In this document: piece after piece, positions 59,908 to 64,000 of the stretch | How positions within the stretch are numbered: position 1 is the first letter of the stretch | Layout: every line of letters begins with the position of its first letter | Assembly: GCF_030272615.1 (NCBI RefSeq) | Contig: NC_081414.1 | Location: forward strand, 764,937,413-765,001,412 | From: Cryptomeria japonica | Lineage: Eukaryota; Streptophyta; Pinopsida; Cupressales; Cupressaceae | Length of the DNA: 64,000 nt | Direction of reading: 5' to 3' | Notes under the pieces: model-generated | Seen by the model: the letters and a program-made list of their open reading frames with translations, nothing else | Database searches by the model: none | What the model was told of the DNA's origin: nothing | Translations under genes and position numbers: made by a program

Positions 59908-62900
59908 TGTAAAGCCTGCCAAAATACCCTAGAGAAATAAACCAAAATCTACTAACAAAAAGAGATATTTTTTTTTTCCTTTTAAGATAACCATTACAAC
60001 TACGCTATTACTAGTATTTATTAATGCAACGTTACTACCATTATTCATCAATGCATCGTTAACTATATACATGAATACATAAATCAACGAGAACATAACC
60101 ATAGAATCATATTACGCAAGTGTAACATCTATTTAATCATTAACCTAACTACATAATAAAACCATATAACACATCTCCAACATCTCAACGTCACTACTTG
60201 ACATTAAACTAACACATTGCATATCCATATAGAACACCATATACTATTATCCAACTAAACATTTTTCTTCCCATGCAACTATGATAAAACATTAAAACAT
60301 ATGTATAACTCTATTCCCTTTCATAGTCTTTCTAAGGTTCATTTTTAAGTACCAATTGAATATTTCTAATACCCATTTTTACTCATTTGAATACTTAACA
60401 CATCATGAAACTAAATGCATTTATCCTTCTTTTACTAATGGTATTCAATTATTTCCTTAAGCACAACTCATCAAGAATACTATCCATAGCCATATGCAAG
60501 ATCATAGCAGCAAGTACTTATCTATATCCAAATAGGATTCCAATCTACTAAACAGGTTTGAGAGTCATATGATTCTACAAGAATAAATACAGTCTAATAT
60601 TTCAATCCCCTAATTTAAACATATGATTTCATTCTCAACATGATAAACATATCTATAACGTGAACCACATACAAATACATCATCTTATAACAATAACAAT
60701 AGCATAGTTCTTCTATATCAAGTTCATTTACATAAGAGCACATGGAGAAAGCACATAGTCTCTTTGCTACATCTCCTATTAATAATACAAGTTACATAGA
60801 CACATATTCATATTCCTCATTTACAAGACATTGTAATATGGTAACATCTCTAATACATAGAAATTAGCACCAAAGGAGAACCGCATAATAAAGAGCCATA
60901 TATCCATATGAACCACAACTACTCCCTTAACTTCCATATCTCAAGATATCTAACATTGGAGATTAACATCTTTCAAATCAAGACATATATGATAATTAAC
61001 ATAATCACTACTATCCATAAAATTTACTCAAGACATAGTATACATATCTCTAAATCATTTAATTCCTTTCTAATCAAGAACAACGTCTACAATTAGAATA
61101 TCCATTTACAACAATCTTATTCAATACATTTCATTCAGAAATAATCTTACTACATGTTCTATAATACATGATCTCAATAAGTTGATTACAATCTTCTTTA
61201 CATTTTCATCTTTCATAACACATGATATCAATCCTAATTACATAAATATGCTCCAAGAATCTAAGCTCATGATGAGATACTATAGATCCAAATCCACACA
61301 CGCTAACATCCAAGAAGAATATCCCAATGGTAGAAGGCATCAAACCACCTGACCATGTGGAACCAAATAGTAACCACCCCCCACGCTAGAAGATGACATA
61401 AGGTTGCAGCTCACACTCAAGACCTAAGCTGACACCTAACAACCATAGGATACAACATGACAATACAAAATTCCAACATAAGAATATAACATCAAAATAC
61501 ATCACATGGCTAAATAAGAGCAATCAACCTCCAGAGGCATAATTCAACAAATCAAGGCTTATGGATAACAGACACATGTGGGGTATACAACAACAAATAA
61601 ACCTCGCCAATCCAATCATTACCACAATGCATTCATAGGCAAATTATAATCAACATATTAACATACACAAATGCCCTTTTTCGGCAATACAACACACGGA
61701 TTCATAAAATCACATATAAATATTTTTCCCAAAATATTACTCCCAATTACTGATAATATAATAATCGTTCATTCCCAAAATTCCCCAAACAATCTTTTAG
61801 CAGTCACAAAGAAAATAACTCTTTTCAAAAATTAAAATGCAAGAATGGAAAAAGATCTCCAACCTGAAAGTAGAGTGATGATAATGCATTTGTAGAAGAG
61901 CAAAAATTCAAACCAACAAGCTTAAATCCAAAATTCAACCCAACCAAGCAATTCTAAAATCCAAAAGTCACAGAAAGATATCTAGAAGCACTCCCACAAA
62001 AATGCTCACAAAGCCAATAAATAGAATCTCATTCAAAACTATAGAAGAAGATCTGCCAATCAAAATATTCCAATAAAATATATTCTATACCAACTCCCCA
62101 AAAAAAATCGAGGTAAAAATATAAAATAATATTATTTACTTACCCTCAAATCTCAACCAATAAAATAATAGGGTAGGTATAAACATAATATTTAATTACT
62201 CAATTAGTAACAAGAGAATGTAATAATAATAATAATAATAATATAATAAACAATAATAATAAATTAAAGCCTCAATAAAATAAATCAAAGGCAATATAAA
62301 TAAATGATCCAATTAAACATAAAACCACAATTAACATAAATAAATAAACAAACAATTAAATAATATTATCCTCACAATCACAACTCCCAAGAGGGCCAAT
62401 CATAACAAGGGGTAGGCATATGAATAATAAAAAATAAATAAAACAACAATGTAAATAAATAAATAAATAATCAAAACAATAAATAAATAATCCAATAAAT
62501 TAAAAGCTCAAATAATAAATTAAAACCATTATAAATAAATAATAAATAACCAATAAATAGATGAGCCAAACATAAATAAATAAATAGATAAACAATAAAC
62601 AAATAATTAAATGTACAGATACATATAAATGCTCTAGCCAATATAAGTTAAACTCAATACTATAAATATCTTCCACATACATGTTTAATAATCAAATAAA
62701 TAATAAATAAATAAATGGATGTACTGATAAGCATAAATACTCAATTAATATAACTCGACCAATTAATTATTAATTAATTATAAACTCCCAAAAAATAAAT
62801 ATGTATAAATATATTGTATTCGTACTAACCATCATTTAATGATTTACGCCAATGGCTATATGTAGTAATTGATTAATTAATTTCGACAATTCCAAATAAC

Positions 62901-63677
62901 CAATAAAATATAAATCCATAAAATAAACATTAATGATTAATAATTTTCCAATAATAATAATAATCACACATTAATATTAAATATTAATGTCATCCATTGA
63001 TTTAATTTAATTTTTATAAACTATATAAACCGATTAATTATTAATTAATAAATAATCACAAACTCACAAGGCAACTTGACATGAGGTTGAACAACATACC
63101 ACATGACGCAAACCAATGACTCAAACCAAGACACTAATTGACAAGGGTATCAACTTAAGCCTAGAGCATGAGAGGAAAATACATGCCATCTCCAACAACT
63201 TGCCATTGGGATAAAGACATGCTCATACCTGCGAGACGAAGTGGAGTCGTTGTCTGGTACCTGCAATCCTGCATCCACCACTAAACACAATACAACATAT
63301 ATACAATACATATACATCATAAATGATCAAGAAAGTGATAGAGAATTACAACGTCATATCATGCTCACAATGAGTGGTATCACATTGTCTCTAATCACGA
63401 AAACACTAGAAGACAATCACAAACACCATAGCATCAACACAATCATCATAATCATAGAGTAAGGTTAGAGTAATCATAATGTCATCAAAATACCATAAGC
63501 AATATGATCCATCATGAATAATGATCAAATATAAATCCATTATCATATCCAATACAATCATGAAATAGGGTTAGTACATAACATGATACCATCAAATCAT
63601 CATAAAGTAGACTAAGCTAGATTTAGTATATTCCTTTGATGTACAAAAGATAAGATAAATCAGGGAAGGGCACTACA
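59908..63677 (-). repeat. 5' LTR of the LARD-like element
   Basis: This intact LTR of 3,770 bp begins TGTAAAGCCTGCC on the plus strand at 59,908 and ends GGCACTACA at 63,677. The terminal TGT/ACA is inverted. It is the clean reference copy that shows where the LINE entered the other LTR. No ORF of interest is present. Confidence 0.9.
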
Positions 63678-63872
63678 AAGTCACTCAAGTATATAATCCA
63701 AAATCCCATAATATTGATTTTCTGAGACTTGTGGATGTATGTCGCTTCTGGATGAAACATTAGTCACCTGAAAGACTGAAGTTATCCCAAAATCACAAGT
63801 TTTCTTCACGTCATTCAAATTTTTGATTCGAAATTTATGACCATTGCACCACATAGCCTTGTGGTTCTTCAC
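63678..63872 (-). pseudogene. En/Spm TNP2-type transposase, upstream part of the split gene
   Basis: On the minus strand from an AG acceptor (about 63,885) this exon gives VKNHKAMWCNGHKFRIKNL, DFGITSVFQVTNVSSRSD and QYYGILDYILE, the start of the DUF4216 region of TNP2. It stops exactly where the LARD begins. The continuation (FKSLKLVMF...) is at 27,020 on the far side. At the junction the frame is one step out, so a small deletion accompanied or followed the split. The rest of TNP2 should lie beyond the window end. Confidence 0.88.
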
Positions 63873-63885
63873 CTACAATATGTCA

Positions 63886-64000
63886 AACATGTAAAAATTA
63901 TTGTATCGTCAGATAATAAACATATTTATTCTTGGTCGAATGTCTACAAAAAAATAAAAAACTCAACACATATATACACCAATAATATAATTGAAAATAA
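63886..64000 (-). other. TNP2 intron or upstream sequence
   Basis: AT-rich sequence before the exon's AG acceptor, probably an intron of the TNP2 gene. No motif is visible. Confidence 0.4.

Larger units (their letters stand above)
27021..63677 (-). mobile_element. Nested non-autonomous LTR retrotransposon (LARD-like)
   Basis: Two direct LTRs of about 3.8 kb bound the element: 63,677-59,908 (5' on the minus strand) and 37,032-27,021 (3', enlarged by a LINE). Both read TGTAGTGCCC...TTACA on the minus strand. A primer-binding site follows the 5' LTR and a polypurine tract precedes the 3' LTR. After removing the inner Tat element (39,377-58,952) the interior is only about 3.3 kb (37,033-39,376 and 58,953-59,907) and has no gag or pol frame. 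It must therefore have used proteins of another element. It sits in the TNP2 gene, with AAGTT on the left and AAGTC on the right as a probable 5-bp target duplication. Confidence 0.9.

Noticed and set aside
27021-63677. Considered the outer element to be an autonomous retrotransposon encoding the gag-pol at 43-52 kb
   Set aside because: The gag-pol lies on the plus strand inside its own LTR pair (39,377-40,824 and 57,492-58,952) with its own TATTC duplication, whereas the outer element's primer site and polypurine tract are on the minus strand.

Overview
This window is AT-rich plant nuclear DNA. It has no bacterial gene organisation, and the only recognisable host-type coding pieces are plant ones: the last two exons of a pectin methylesterase and two exons of a VTI1-type SNARE. 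Most of the rest is old, nested transposable elements with kilobase-long LTRs, as in large repeat-rich genomes. A gymnosperm is my guess, but the sequence alone does not prove it.

Bases 1-12,300 hold host-gene fragments and small DNA transposons. There is a foldback element at 4,272-5,253, the pectinesterase exons at 5,865-6,289 (+), a Mutator-like non-autonomous element at 6,899-7,859 flanked by a near-perfect 9-bp duplication, a field of CGTCGA-type inverted motifs at 8.8-9.3 kb, and the VTI1-like exons at 9,872-10,696 (-).

Bases 12,300-27,020 plus 63,678-64,000 look like the broken body of one En/Spm (CACTA)-type element on the minus strand. In reading order it holds the C-terminal part of the TNP2-type transposase (63.87 kb down to 63.68 kb, then 27.02 kb down to 26.32 kb), a SET-domain gene (16.81-16.06 kb) and a multi-exon Transposase_24-type gene (15.94-12.3 kb). 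All are decayed. Between them lie a LINE-like remnant, a degenerate telomere-like array, a Ty3/Gypsy gag remnant and an intronless gene of about 990 codons (22,862-25,837, +) that I do not recognise.

Bases 27,021-63,677 are one nested LTR retrotransposon cluster. The outer element is on the minus strand, with LTRs of about 3.8 kb, an initiator-Met-type primer-binding site, a polypurine tract and about 3.3 kb of non-coding interior (a LARD-like non-autonomous element). It split the TNP2 reading frame in two and is flanked by AAGTT/AAGTC. A 5'-truncated LINE (29,751-35,890, +) lies in its left LTR. A complete Ty3/Gypsy element of the Tat type (39,377-58,952, +, duplication TATTC) lies in its interior. 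The Tat element carries gag, protease, RT, a gypsy RNase H, a second RNase H, integrase and an antisense plant-mobile-domain ORF, all with stops. Its pol gene is interrupted by a 1,127-bp solo LTR (49,714-50,840, duplication GATGG). Relative order: TNP2/CACTA first, LARD into it, LINE and Tat element into the LARD, and the solo LTR parent into the Tat element.

The points most worth following are the SET-domain gene beside transposase genes, the intronless 990-codon family, the inverted TAGCGCTATTGT arrays at the two ends of the Tat element, and an intact 221-codon ORF downstream of the LINE RNase H.
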